Below are positions 1 through 8,217 of a stretch of 33,024 bases of DNA, one piece after another. The stretch comes from Clostridiaceae bacterium (lineage in GTDB: Bacteria; Bacillota; Clostridia; Oscillospirales; Acutalibacteraceae). A program made the position numbers and the translations under genes. A model generated the notes under the pieces. The model was given only the letters and a program-made list of their open reading frames with translations. It had not been told where the DNA came from and made no database searches. The first letter of the stretch is position 1; every line of letters begins with the position of its first letter. The stretch is from contig JAEEWM010000023.1 of NCBI GenBank assembly GCA_016287385.1, positions 1 through 33,024 on the forward strand, given 5' to 3'.

Positions 1-2615
1 ATAACTTCGCCGGTCGCGAGTTTTGCTCCGCAGCCGAGGCAGTAGGTATCGCCGGTATAGCCCGCTTCGGTGCAGGTAGCGTCCGCCTTGCCGCGCACCT
101 CTGTACCGCCCTCGTGGTTGGTCGGATCGAGCGCGAGCGGTGTATCATCGCCTTCAAGCACTTCGCCGCAGTCGGTGCAGACCGTGTATTCGGCGTGACC
201 CCGCGTCTTACAGGTAGAAGCGACCGCTTCTACAACGGCTGTATTTTCATGGGTGCAGGAAGTCGTGTAGAATACCGGGTGCGTATCGCCCTGTTCAAAT
301 ATCGGCTCTTCGGCGTCGCCGTTTAAGAGGTCTGTTACGGTGCCGTCGGCAAACTCTTCGGAAGTAGCGGGCGTGCCGTATTCATTACCCGCGGACTCGG
401 CAGTGTTTTTATCGGAATCATAATATGTATTCGTGCAGTTAAGTACGCCGCCGGCATAGTGATGGATAACAGGACCTGCCATACCGTTAGCTCTCGGTGT
501 AGGTGCGGTTCCCGCAAAGAAGCAGTTTTTAAGGTTAACAGTACCAGTGTTAAGGAATCCTATAAGACCGCCTGCGGTATATAAATGGGAAAATGACTCG
601 TCAATCGCACCTTTACCGGTAACGGTCGCGTCACAATAAGAATTTGTGATATTAGCCGTAAAATTACCGTTTACCGAACCGATAAGACCGCCGCTTCTGC
701 CAAAGCCGTCAATCGTACCGGAAACAGCACAGCGGTCAATATTTAATATTCCGGTAACACTGCACACAAGACCGGCGGCGGACATATAGTTCTGATCGTT
801 GATAGAATATCCGCCCGCGCCGTTTGAAACAAGATTATTTAAAGCGTAAACCGTTCCGTCAAAAGTGCAGTTTTTAATTGTAACGCCGGTTGCCACGCCT
901 ATCAGACCCGCGACGGCAACTTTAGCGGCCGCAGCGGTCACGTTGCCTTTAACATTAAGGTTTTTAACGGAAGCGTTATGACAAGCGCCGAAGAAACCGA
1001 TACCGTTAGCAGAAGCGGAACTGATGTTAAGACCGCTTATTGTATGACCGTCGCCGTCAAATATACCTCTGAAATACGCAGAGGTGTTGCCTATAGGCTC
1101 AACCGGTTCGGTGTTAAGGTCGATATCGGAAACAACTTTGATATATTTGCCGGAATAGTCGTTGCCTCCGTTTACCTGCGCGTTAAAGTACGCAAGGTCA
1201 GCGCCGTTTGCAATTATATAGGGTAATTCCTCCGTTCCCTCACCGTCTATGGATTCGGAAACCGTGCCGTCCCAGGCATAGGGATTGTAAACCGGGATAA
1301 CCTGTTCTTCCAAGACATAGCCGCAAACGGTGCACTCTTTGTGCTTTAAGCCGGTGGCTTCTTCCGTTGCAGGCGTATCAATTATCCAATCACTTTCGGT
1401 GTGCGCGGCAACGTCAAATTTCTCGCCGCAGTCATTGCATGCGTGCCAGTGATTTGTTTTATCGGTAGTCCACTCTGCCGCAACGTCGGTATGCTCACAC
1501 TTATTTACATAGAATACGGGATAGAATTCTCCCTGCTCGAATACCGGCTCTTCAGGATTGGTGTTAAGAAGAGCTAAAACCGTACCGTCAGCAAACTCTT
1601 CGGAAGTAGCGGGCGTACCATATTCATTACCTGCCGACTCGGAAGTGTTTTTATCGGAATCATAATATGTATTCGTGCAGTTAAGTACGCCACCGGCATA
1701 GTGATGGATAACAGGACCTGCCATACCGTTTGGTCTTGCCTTAGCAGCGGTTCCCGCAAAGAAGCAGTTTGTAAGGTTAACAGTACCGGTGTTAAGGAAA
1801 CCGACAAGACCGCCTGAGGTATATAAATTGGAAAGTGACTCGTCAACCGCACCTTTACCGGTTACGGTTGCAGCACAGTAAGAATTTGTAACATTGGCCG
1901 TAAAATTACCGTTTACAGCAGCGATAAGACCGCCGCATCTGCCGAAGCCGTCAACCGTTCCTGAAACAGCACAGTGGTCAACGCTCAGATAGCCCGTAAC
2001 GTTGCACACAAGACCGCCGGCGGAAAGATTGTTCTGCTCATTGACAGAGTATCCGCCCGAACCGTTTGAAACGAGATTATTTGCAGAATAAACCGTTCCG
2101 TCAAAAGTACAGTTTTTAATTGTAACGCCGGTTGCCACGCCCATAAAGCCCGCTACGGCAACCTTTGAAATTGTCGCGGTTACGTTACCTTGAACGTTAA
2201 TGTTTTTAACGGTAGCATTATGGCAAGCGCCGAAGAAAGCGATACCGCCGCTTGAATCGGAACTGATATTAAGTCCGCTTACGGTATGGTTGTCACCGTC
2301 AAAATTGCCTCTGAAATACGCGGAGGTGTTTCCGATAGGCGTAAATGCGATATTGTTTAAATCAATATCATCGGTCACTTTTACGTATTTGCCCGAATAA
2401 TCGTTGCCGCCGTTTACCTGTGCCGCGAAATAGGCAAGATCAGCCGCCGAAGCTATAAGATACGGCGCTTCCTCCGTACCCTCGCCGGCAAGTGAGGCGG
2501 ACACGCTGCTGCCGTCCCAAGTGTCCGCAAAAGTGACCGCCGGAAGTGCCAGCATCGCCGCAAGCATACATACGGCGATTACTACCGCAAGCAGCTTTTC
2601 AAAATTCTTTTTCAT
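1..2615 (-). CDS. Secreted GLUG-repeat surface protein, C-terminus beyond window
   Basis: About 871 residues are visible and the frame stays open to the left edge, so the gene is cut by the window, not broken. The start is the ATG at 2615, set by GGAGG at 2624-2628. Residues 1-30 form a signal peptide (basic start, long hydrophobic core, likely cut near TFA/DTW). Two large repeat units follow, roughly 31-370 and 446-780, each beginning WDG and PYLI and holding several GLUG-type segments such as GGLIGSVNG and AGLIGVATG. A Cys/His-rich module with HWHACNDCG and ECTVCG lies between them, and another Cys-rich stretch ending in GDTYCLGCG runs off the edge. GLUG proteins are usually secreted adhesins or binding proteins with parallel beta structure; a glycan-binding role here is inference from context. 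It has its own promoter and is a paralogue of the genes at 21343 and 27516. Confidence 0.85.
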   Translation of the reverse strand, partial: MKKNFEKLLAVVIAVCMLAAMLALPAVTFADTWDGSSVSASLAGEGTEEAPYLIASAADLAYFAAQVNGGNDYSGKYVKVTDDIDLNNIAFTPIGNTSAYFRGNFDGDNHTVSGLNISSDSSGGIAFFGACHNATVKNINVQGNVTATISKVAVAGFMGVATGVTIKNCTFDGTVYSANNLVSNGSGGYSVNEQNNLSAGGLVCNVTGYLSVDHCAVSGTVDGFGRCGGLIAAVNGNFTANVTNSYCAATVTGKGAVDESLSNLYTSGGLVGFLNTGTVNLTNCFFAGTAAKARPNGMAGPVIHHYAGGVLNCTNTYYDSDKNTSESAGNEYGTPATSEEFADGTVLALLNTNPEEPVFEQGEFYPVFYVNKCEHTDVAAEWTTDKTNHWHACNDCGEKFDVAAHTESDWIIDTPATEEATGLKHKECTVCGYVLEEQVIPVYNPYAWDGTVSESIDGEGTEELPYIIANGADLAYFNAQVNGGNDYSGKYIKVVSDIDLNTEPVEPIGNTSAYFRGIFDGDGHTISGLNISSASANGIGFFGACHNASVKNLNVKGNVTAAAAKVAVAGLIGVATGVTIKNCTFDGTVYALNNLVSNGAGGYSINDQNYMSAAGLVCSVTGILNIDRCAVSGTIDGFGRSGGLIGSVNGNFTANITNSYCDATVTGKGAIDESFSHLYTAGGLIGFLNTGTVNLKNCFFAGTAPTPRANGMAGPVIHHYAGGVLNCTNTYYDSDKNTAESAGNEYGTPATSEEFADGTVTDLLNGDAEEPIFEQGDTHPVFYTTSCTHENTAVVEAVASTCKTRGHAEYTVCTDCGEVLEGDDTPLALDPTNHEGGTEVRGKADATCTEAGYTGDTYCLGCGAKLATGEV
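335..2400 (-). repeat. Intragenic DNA repeat, period 1242 bp
   Basis: The two GLUG units of the leftmost gene are still very similar as DNA. Matching anchors lie exactly 1242 bases (414 codons) apart along the unit: 341/1583, 479/1721, 606/1848 and 1067/2309. The two copies are therefore collinear with no net insertion or deletion between these anchors. The match is strongest over about 341-640 and 1583-1880. This indicates a fairly recent internal duplication or ongoing gene conversion. Confidence 0.85.
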
Positions 2616-2687
2616 AGACAATTCCTCCGTTACTGATATTAGAATACTTTGTGCAAGATACACAATTGCATATCACATTACAGATAA

Positions 2688-2716
2688 ATTATAATGTTAT
2701 AGCACAAACCATAACC
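2688..2716 (-). promoter_or_regulatory. Promoter of the leftmost GLUG gene
   Basis: On the minus strand a perfect TATAAT (2693-2688) is preceded by a 17-base spacer and the hexamer GGTTAT (2716-2711), a poor -35. The start codon lies about 70 bases downstream. The same arrangement, with GGTCTT, a 17-base spacer and TATAAT, stands before the GLUG-dockerin gene. A perfect -10 with a poor -35 is typical of activator-dependent promoters. Confidence 0.65.
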
Positions 2717-2757
2717 ATTGTATAATCGCCGAAAAGTTATGCAAAATCAACGGAAAA
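2714..2757 (-). promoter_or_regulatory. Conserved 44-bp upstream box, copy 1
   Basis: This stretch matches 30914-30957 at 40 of 44 positions and sits at the identical distance from the TATAAT box. The core on the plus strand is AATCGCCGAAAA, a variable base, then TTATGCAAAATCAACG. Short A-tracts recur every 11 bases (2730-2735, 2741-2746, 2752-2757). It directly abuts and slightly overlaps the weak -35. An activator operator, or a bent UP-like element, is the likely role. No regulator gene is in the window. Confidence 0.7.
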
Positions 2758-2799
2758 CTAATATTTTGTTTTAGCGTGAAAGGTATGTCAAATCTCACT

Positions 2800-3648
2800 T
2801 CAAACGCTGATACTCACTATAAGCTCATCACACCCGCCCGCGGCAATAATATGGCTGCCGCCCGGAATATTAAGACCGTTTACTGCGCCCGCCTGCGGCT
2901 CAACGCAAAGAAAGCCGCTGTTTGAGCCCGCGTTATAAAGTACAAAATGGTCAAACTGTTCGGATACGGTATAACGGTACTTACCGATGATCGCAGTATC
3001 TCCGTTTGATTTATAATATCCCGATATTGCCTTTCCGCGCGGATCGCAACCCGAAATGTATTTCTCTTCATCGGCGTTAAGCCGTATATATCTGCCGGTG
3101 GGAATATGGTGGGAGTCCTTTTCCTGCGCAAGTGAAATCGGGACGCGGAAACTGTCCGGCTCACAAAAAGAGGTGTGAAGCGCAAATGTATAAGGCATAT
3201 CGGTATTTGCACGGTTTTTAACAGTAAAAATTTCTTTAATACCGGCGTCCGTAAGTATGTATTCCGCCGTTAAGGAAAAGGCAACCGGATATATTTCGCC
3301 GTTATTATCATACCGCAAAACCGCCCGGTCACTTTTAATATCGACAACGGCAAACTCCCGGCGATATAAAAGCCCGTGCAGATTTGCGTTATTAACCTCA
3401 TCGGTTATTGCCAATTCGTAATTTGCGCCGCAAAAAGAAAATTTTCCGCCCGCCGTACGGTTTGCTGGCAACAAAAGCGGACTGCCGTACACAAAAGGGT
3501 TATCTTCCCACTGCCGCTCGTTTTGAAGCGGATTTAACACGTTTTCACCGTCGTATGTCAGCTTTTCGATATTAGCACCGCGGCACGCGGAAATTTCCGC
3601 GTGCCACCGATTGTTGCAACTGTTTATTGAAATATTCTTTTCTTTCAT
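2800..3648 (-). CDS. Aldose 1-epimerase (galactose mutarotase) family protein
   Basis: The protein has 282 residues and no signal peptide, so it is cytoplasmic. It carries the mutarotase pattern: an early conserved stretch GSPLLLPANR (55-64), the first His in NANLHGLL (His91), the second in FALHTSF (His158) and the probable catalytic Glu in CVEPQAGAVNG (Glu250). Family members interconvert alpha and beta anomers of galactose or glucose, and the length fits. The start ATG overlaps the stop of the upstream DUF5107-TPR gene in an ATGA, so the two are probably translationally coupled. Exact sugar preference cannot be read. Some related proteins act on glucose-6-phosphate or lack activity, but all three expected catalytic residues appear present here. 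Confidence 0.85.
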   Translation of the reverse strand: MKEKNISINSCNNRWHAEISACRGANIEKLTYDGENVLNPLQNERQWEDNPFVYGSPLLLPANRTAGGKFSFCGANYELAITDEVNNANLHGLLYRREFAVVDIKSDRAVLRYDNNGEIYPVAFSLTAEYILTDAGIKEIFTVKNRANTDMPYTFALHTSFCEPDSFRVPISLAQEKDSHHIPTGRYIRLNADEEKYISGCDPRGKAISGYYKSNGDTAIIGKYRYTVSEQFDHFVLYNAGSNSGFLCVEPQAGAVNGLNIPGGSHIIAAGGCDELIVSISV

Positions 3649-6600
3649 CGCTTTATCCTGTCAAACGCAAATATTCTAAAATCGTAAGGGGCAAGCTCCC
3701 TCGCCTCTTCCATTGCGGTATTTGCCTCGCCCGCCCCCGCCTTGCCGTAACCGAGAAAAGCAAACGCTTTAAGAATATAACCGTCGGTAAGGTTATTCTT
3801 TTCAATGTTATATTCAAACGGCATCGGTGACGGTGAGCCGACTCCGTAATAGGTGCGCAAATCCTTATTGACAATAAAGTTATCGGCAACGCTCATCATT
3901 TCGTCCAATACTCTGCCAGCCTCGGTTTCATCGCCGAGTTTCTTCAGGGCAAGTGCGCGGAACAGTGATATTTCGGAAACAGCCGCCTTGTATACCGCCG
4001 CCTGATTAAAAGCCTCCTTCGCCTTACCGGCTTTGCCCTGTTTTTCATAAAGCACACCGAGATAATAGTAAATATGCGCCTCCTGATTAAAGAAGGTTTT
4101 TGCCTCGCCGTATGACTTTGGCATATTCACGCCGTCAAAGAAAATCTTTTCCGCCTCGGCAAAATTGCCGCTTTCCATTAACTCTTTACCGTAAAGAACG
4201 TGCATCCATGCGTGCTGCTTTGTGAGCTTGCCTTCCCCGCCCTCGTAAATATGAAAGCGCTTTGCTTTTGCCAAGCCGATAGCGGTCTTGAAATCGCCGG
4301 TTTGAGAAATGAGCGTAAGCTTATCAAGGTAGCAGTCGTCGCGCTCGGCTAAAAGCCCGGGATATTTATCGTAAACCGCCAGACGCTCCTTTGGCGTATA
4401 GTTCATATTTTTAAGCAACTGCTCATATTCAAGCAACAGCCGCGGGTCGTTTTTATAAAGCATTGCGTTTTCGAGGCATTCCTTTGCTTTCTCGGGCTCG
4501 CCCGCCTTATCAAAATAGTATAAAGCGAGGTTACGCCATATCTTGCCGTGTTTCGCGTTTCTCTTAACGCCCTCTTTCCATATATTTGCGGCTTCGTCAT
4601 AACGGAAGCGGTCGTAATAAAGCGAGCCGAGATAATAACAGGCGTTTGCGGCGGTTTTATCGTTGTCGATCGCATATTTAAGAACCGCGATATCCTCAAG
4701 GCGCGACGGGAAACAATAACCTGTTTCTGTTTTTTCGGCGACGGATATGTATGAAACGTTATTGAGGCAATAGGCCTTATAATACTCGATAAGCGGATGT
4801 TTACCGTTATAAAAAGCAAGTGTGTAAACCGCGTCGTCTAAAAAGCCGGCCTTAATATAATCGTTTGCCACGTCAATAAGATTTTCGGCTTTCTCGGCAA
4901 ACTGTGATATTTCAGCGGTATTATCGGCAAAATGCGAGTATTCTGTTTTTGCGAACAAATCGAGCTTATCATCGTTTATGCACAGCTTCGCCTGTTTTTT
5001 TGCGGCTTCAGTATCAATTTTACGCAAGACAGCGGTTTTAAGGTTCTGCGCCTTTGTGTGACCCTTATTAAGGCCTATTGACTCATCCAGTTTTTCGAGA
5101 GCGGCTATATATTCGCCGTTTTTACAGTCGAGGCAGGCGAGTTCAAACAACGCGGCACTGCGGTGCGGGTAGTTCCACGCCGCTTTGTAAAGAATATCGT
5201 AAGCCGCCTTGTTTTCTCCAAGATAGGTAAGCGCCAACCCTTTAAGGTAAAACGCCTCGGTATCGGTCGGGTGCTCGTTGCGAAGCGTGAGACGCTTTAT
5301 AGCGGTATCGCAATAATCGACGCATTTTTTGAATTCGCCGTTTTTAAGGCAAAGGCGCGCCATAGAAGTATTGCATCTTATATCACCGGCGTCACGGCGT
5401 ATACCTTCAAGGTAATAATCCTCGGGCTTATAGTTATGCTGTTTGTACTGTTCAAGGTGCAGACCGTTTATATACAGTTCCTCTACCGTTTCGATTTCGC
5501 GCGGACGCTTTACCGGTTTTCTCGGCGTTATCGGCGTTTTCTGACCTCTGATATAAGGCGTATAGGAAACCAAAACTTTTCCCGCGTCGCTGATAAGTGA
5601 AACGGTAATATCGTTAAACTCCGTATCGCCTATATCGACGGTCTTCATATACGAAACGTCCGGCTTCATATCGCAGATTTCGCTGAACAGTATTTTATCT
5701 TTTGCGGCAACGCGCACGACGGCGTTTTTGAAAACTCCCGTAACGTTAAAGCCAAAGAACAAACCGTCATCACGTTTTTCCATATTAAGAGCCGCGTCAA
5801 CAGTGGCGTTCTTTACTTCACCGATATCGCGGACAGGATACCAATACTGTTCAAACTCCCGCGTTTCATAGGGCGCTATCCAGGTAAAATCCGGCTGATT
5901 ATCAGTATACACACCGGTCATCAGTTCAATATAGGGACCGTTTACGTCCGTAAGGTTGTTACACCACATATCGCCGAAATCGCCTATCCCCCAGTGCCAC
6001 ATTTTTTTGCCGGGAGAAATATGGTGATTCGCGACCGTGGCAATTCCCTTGTTAATACCCACGTCGTAGCCGGCGATAAAATCCATATCCGACTGACCTT
6101 GCGAGATAAGATACGATGACGGAACTTTTACGGCGCTGTAATGCGAAAGGTCGGTTCCTTCACCGAAATCGTAAGGACGGGCGGTCTTATATACGCCCTT
6201 TGCTATCGGCCATTCAAGAACGGCTCTGCGGTCGTGGTCGTTTACCCATTCGCAGTCGGGCGGAAAAACGGTTCTGTAATTATCGTTTACCGGCACCGCT
6301 AAATTCGCCCACCACATAAACACCTGCGGAAAAGCTGTACGGTTATAAACTCGCACCTTTGCCTTAATGTAACTTCTGCCGGGGTCAAGCGTGATACCCG
6401 CCATACCTTTCATACGGTTAAACGGTTCTACCTCGCCTGTCCAGACGGTTTTGCCGCCGTCGGTGTTTTCTTCAATTACCGCTTCAAGCGGCATAAATGT
6501 AGTCGGTCTGTGGTGTTGGGGCCAGTTAAACTCGATGCCGCCGGATATCCATGCGCCGGCAAGACCGACAAGCGCCGGCTTAATAACTTCGTTATAATAA

Positions 6601-6878
6601 ATAAAATCGTGTTCTCCGACCTTATCATATCCGCGCAGAATTTTACCGCCGATTTCAGGCAAAACCTGCGTTTTAATATATTCGTTTTCAAGCGTGAAAA
6701 CATCGTATTCGACATCTTTTTTCTCATCGGTTATCCCGTCCGAATACGGTATCGGATAAAGCCTGCCGCTTGCGCCCTGGTAGGGTTTGTTCTCAAAAAA
6801 CATCGGCAAATCGTTTGCCTTTTTGGGAATGTACGTAGGAATTATCTGTTTGTCCTTTTTTGCGTTGACCTTGCTCAC
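3645..6878 (-). CDS. DUF5107 beta-sandwich protein with C-terminal TPR array
   Basis: The product is 1077 residues. It starts at a GTG at 6878, supported by GGAGAG at 6885-6890 with a 6-base spacer. Residues about 20-470 form the DUF5107 part, with conserved segments QVLPEIGGKILRGYDK (71-86) and ISGGIEFNWPQHHRP (111-125). I expect a mutarotase-like beta fold from these. From about 480 onward the protein is helical with repeated TPR-like pairs, for example YLKGLALTYLGENKAAYDIL and CYYLGSLYYDRFRYDEAANI. No signal peptide or membrane segment is seen. Proteins of this type sit in carbohydrate loci of Clostridia and Bacteroidota. Their reaction is not known to me; sugar binding or hydrolysis is inference from the fold and from the coupled mutarotase gene downstream. 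Confidence 0.75.
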   Translation of the reverse strand: MSKVNAKKDKQIIPTYIPKKANDLPMFFENKPYQGASGRLYPIPYSDGITDEKKDVEYDVFTLENEYIKTQVLPEIGGKILRGYDKVGEHDFIYYNEVIKPALVGLAGAWISGGIEFNWPQHHRPTTFMPLEAVIEENTDGGKTVWTGEVEPFNRMKGMAGITLDPGRSYIKAKVRVYNRTAFPQVFMWWANLAVPVNDNYRTVFPPDCEWVNDHDRRAVLEWPIAKGVYKTARPYDFGEGTDLSHYSAVKVPSSYLISQGQSDMDFIAGYDVGINKGIATVANHHISPGKKMWHWGIGDFGDMWCNNLTDVNGPYIELMTGVYTDNQPDFTWIAPYETREFEQYWYPVRDIGEVKNATVDAALNMEKRDDGLFFGFNVTGVFKNAVVRVAAKDKILFSEICDMKPDVSYMKTVDIGDTEFNDITVSLISDAGKVLVSYTPYIRGQKTPITPRKPVKRPREIETVEELYINGLHLEQYKQHNYKPEDYYLEGIRRDAGDIRCNTSMARLCLKNGEFKKCVDYCDTAIKRLTLRNEHPTDTEAFYLKGLALTYLGENKAAYDILYKAAWNYPHRSAALFELACLDCKNGEYIAALEKLDESIGLNKGHTKAQNLKTAVLRKIDTEAAKKQAKLCINDDKLDLFAKTEYSHFADNTAEISQFAEKAENLIDVANDYIKAGFLDDAVYTLAFYNGKHPLIEYYKAYCLNNVSYISVAEKTETGYCFPSRLEDIAVLKYAIDNDKTAANACYYLGSLYYDRFRYDEAANIWKEGVKRNAKHGKIWRNLALYYFDKAGEPEKAKECLENAMLYKNDPRLLLEYEQLLKNMNYTPKERLAVYDKYPGLLAERDDCYLDKLTLISQTGDFKTAIGLAKAKRFHIYEGGEGKLTKQHAWMHVLYGKELMESGNFAEAEKIFFDGVNMPKSYGEAKTFFNQEAHIYYYLGVLYEKQGKAGKAKEAFNQAAVYKAAVSEISLFRALALKKLGDETEAGRVLDEMMSVADNFIVNKDLRTYYGVGSPSPMPFEYNIEKNNLTDGYILKAFAFLGYGKAGAGEANTAMEEARELAPYDFRIFAFDRIKR

Positions 6879-6967
6879 AGTAAACTCTCCTTATCAATAC
6901 GAAAAATTTTCAGAAGCGTAAAACAGCATAATTATCTATAATGACTTTTAACATACCAGACGTATTT

Positions 6968-6996
6968 TTGACAGTGTAAAATAACTTAAAAATAAT
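6968..6996 (+). promoter_or_regulatory. Possible distal promoter of the oxidoreductase gene
   Basis: TTGACA (6968-6973), a 17-base spacer and AATAAT (6991-6996) give a near-consensus promoter pointing toward the oxidoreductase. It lies about 120 bases upstream of the start codon. A better-placed promoter exists at 7057-7085, so this one may be secondary or fortuitous in an AT-rich spacer. Confidence 0.4.
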
Positions 6997-7004
6997 GTAA
7001 AATA
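6975..7004. repeat. Direct repeat TGTAAAATA, 21 bp apart
   Basis: TGTAAAATA occurs at 6975-6983 and again at 6996-7004, two helical turns apart, in the divergent spacer between the DUF5107-TPR gene and the oxidoreductase. Such spacing is seen in operators of AraC-type regulators. The region is AT-rich, so chance is possible. Confidence 0.4.
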
Positions 7005-7039
7005 GCCGAAAAACATAAATTTGCCGGTAAAAACGGCAT

Positions 7040-7054
7040 TCGGAAACGCTTTTT
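7040..7054 (+). promoter_or_regulatory. cre-like operator (CcpA/LacI family)
   Basis: TCGGAAACGCTTTTT agrees with the cre consensus WTGAAARCGYTTWWN at all positions but two (the second and fourth). It lies immediately upstream of the -35 at 7057. Carbon catabolite control or a local LacI-type regulator is plausible. The assignment rests on sequence similarity alone. Confidence 0.45.
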
Positions 7055-7056
7055 TA

Positions 7057-7085
7057 TTGAAAAAGCAAATTACTTATCATATAAT
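7057..7085 (+). promoter_or_regulatory. Promoter of the oxidoreductase gene
   Basis: TTGAAA (7057-7062), a 17-base spacer and TATAAT (7080-7085) form a near-consensus vegetative promoter. The predicted transcript starts near 7092, giving a short leader of about 25 bases before the ATG at 7117. Confidence 0.7.
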
Positions 7086-7116
7086 ATAACCGAAAACAAT
7101 TATACGGGTGGTGTTT

Positions 7117-8079
7117 ATGGTAACTTACGGTATTATCGGTGCGGGTTGGCGCGCGGATTTCTATGCAAGAATCGCCTTGCTGTGTCCTGAAAGCTTCGCC
7201 GCGTGCGGCATTTTTATAAGAAACCCTCAAAAGCGCAAAGAGTTTTCAGAAAAATACAACCTGCCGATTTTTGACAATTTAGACGATTTGCTCAAAACTG
7301 ATTTTGATTTTATAGTATCCTGCGTAAATAAAGAATCAATAAACGATACCGCGCAAATGCTCGCAGATAAGGGTATCCCGGTTCTAACCGAAACCCCTGT
7401 TACACGCGATGATTTATCGGGTAAAATACAAGTTGCGGAGCAGTTTCATTTTATGCCCCGGAATCAGGCATACAAAGCGATTATAGATAGCGGAATTTTA
7501 GGCAAAGTACGGCAGGTACAGTTATCCTGCTGTCACGACTATCACGCCGCAAGTTTAATAAGATTCTTTCTCGATATAAAGGATGAAAAGCCGCATAAAA
7601 CCGAAATCCGGCTGAACGATGAGCTCAACAGATATAACAGCCGCGCAGGACTTATTACCCCCACCGCGGTAACCTCCGGGCAGAAAATAGCCGTTCTTGA
7701 TTTCGGCGAAAAAAGCGCGGTTTACGATTTTAATTATGAACAGTATTTTTCCGATATCAGGGCTTCAAGAACAGTTATCCGCGGCACAAACGGGGAAATA
7801 GTAAACGATACCGTTACGTATCTTAAAGACGGTCTGCCCCATTCTTTCAGCCTGAAGCGTGACTGCTTCGGTATCGGAGAAAACCTCGACGGTTTTTCAC
7901 TGCGAAACATCACGGGTAACGGCGACATCCTGTACGCCAATCCTTTTGCCGGCGCCCGATTGTCCGACGAGGAAATCGCGATAGCGACCTGCCTTGTTAA
8001 AATGAAAGAATATGTAAACTCCGGCGAGGAGTTTTACAGCGTAAAAGACGCTTATACCGATTACAGTATGTTTTCTTGA
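7117..8079 (+). CDS. Gfo/Idh/MocA-family oxidoreductase
   Basis: The protein has 320 residues. I chose the ATG at 7117, not the upstream GTG codons, because GGTGG at 7107-7111 gives a proper 5-base spacing. The N-terminus YGIIGAGWRADFYARI is a Rossmann NAD(P)-binding loop. The usual EKP motif after the sixth strand appears as ETP (PVLTETPVTRD). The second half (CCHDYHAASLIRFFLDI and following) fits the family's substrate-binding beta-sheet domain. Family members oxidise or reduce sugars and related alcohols; the substrate here is unknown. It is the only plus-strand gene, with its own promoter, cre-like site and terminator, so it is regulated apart from the flanking minus-strand genes. The Lys-to-Thr change in EKP could mean altered catalysis or an inactive relative. 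Confidence 0.75.
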   Translation: MVTYGIIGAGWRADFYARIALLCPESFAACGIFIRNPQKRKEFSEKYNLPIFDNLDDLLKTDFDFIVSCVNKESINDTAQMLADKGIPVLTETPVTRDDLSGKIQVAEQFHFMPRNQAYKAIIDSGILGKVRQVQLSCCHDYHAASLIRFFLDIKDEKPHKTEIRLNDELNRYNSRAGLITPTAVTSGQKIAVLDFGEKSAVYDFNYEQYFSDIRASRTVIRGTNGEIVNDTVTYLKDGLPHSFSLKRDCFGIGENLDGFSLRNITGNGDILYANPFAGARLSDEEIAIATCLVKMKEYVNSGEEFYSVKDAYTDYSMFS

Positions 8080-8086
8080 TATGTTT

Positions 8087-8119
8087 AAGACCGGCACGGT
8101 ATGTGCCGGTCTTGTTTTT
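8087..8119 (+). terminator. Rho-independent terminator of the oxidoreductase gene
   Basis: AAGACCGGCAC (8087-8097) pairs perfectly with GTGCCGGTCTT (8103-8113) around a 5-base loop, followed by GTTTTT. The stop codon is at 8077-8079. Without a T-run on the other strand, it should act mainly in the plus direction. Confidence 0.9.
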
Positions 8120-8217
8120 ATCGGACATCAGACTATTTCTCTCAAAAGAGTTTTTGACAGTTGAAATGAAATTACGTTTTCTGCGCTCATCCGAGATTCC
8201 CCCGAGAAGCACAAAAA

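Noticed and set aside
1574-1852. Open reading frames antisense to or out of frame with the large genes, including this pair-like one and its counterpart at 335-517
   Set aside because: They follow the GLUG repeat units in another frame; their mutual similarity only mirrors the 1242-base DNA repeat.
335-2400. CRISPR or short tandem repeat array in the GLUG regions
   Set aside because: The repeats are long coding units with degenerate GLUG segments and no regular short repeat-spacer pattern.
6879-6960. A promoter for the DUF5107-TPR gene on the minus strand
   Set aside because: GATAAT-like hexamers occur, but none has an acceptable -35 at 16-18 bases; not strong enough to call.
6991-7012. A third copy of the 44-base box, upstream of the DUF5107-TPR gene
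   Set aside because: Only the left half (through GCCGAAAA) is similar, about 17 of 22 positions, and no TATAAT lies at the required distance. Probably chance in an AT-rich spacer or a decayed copy.
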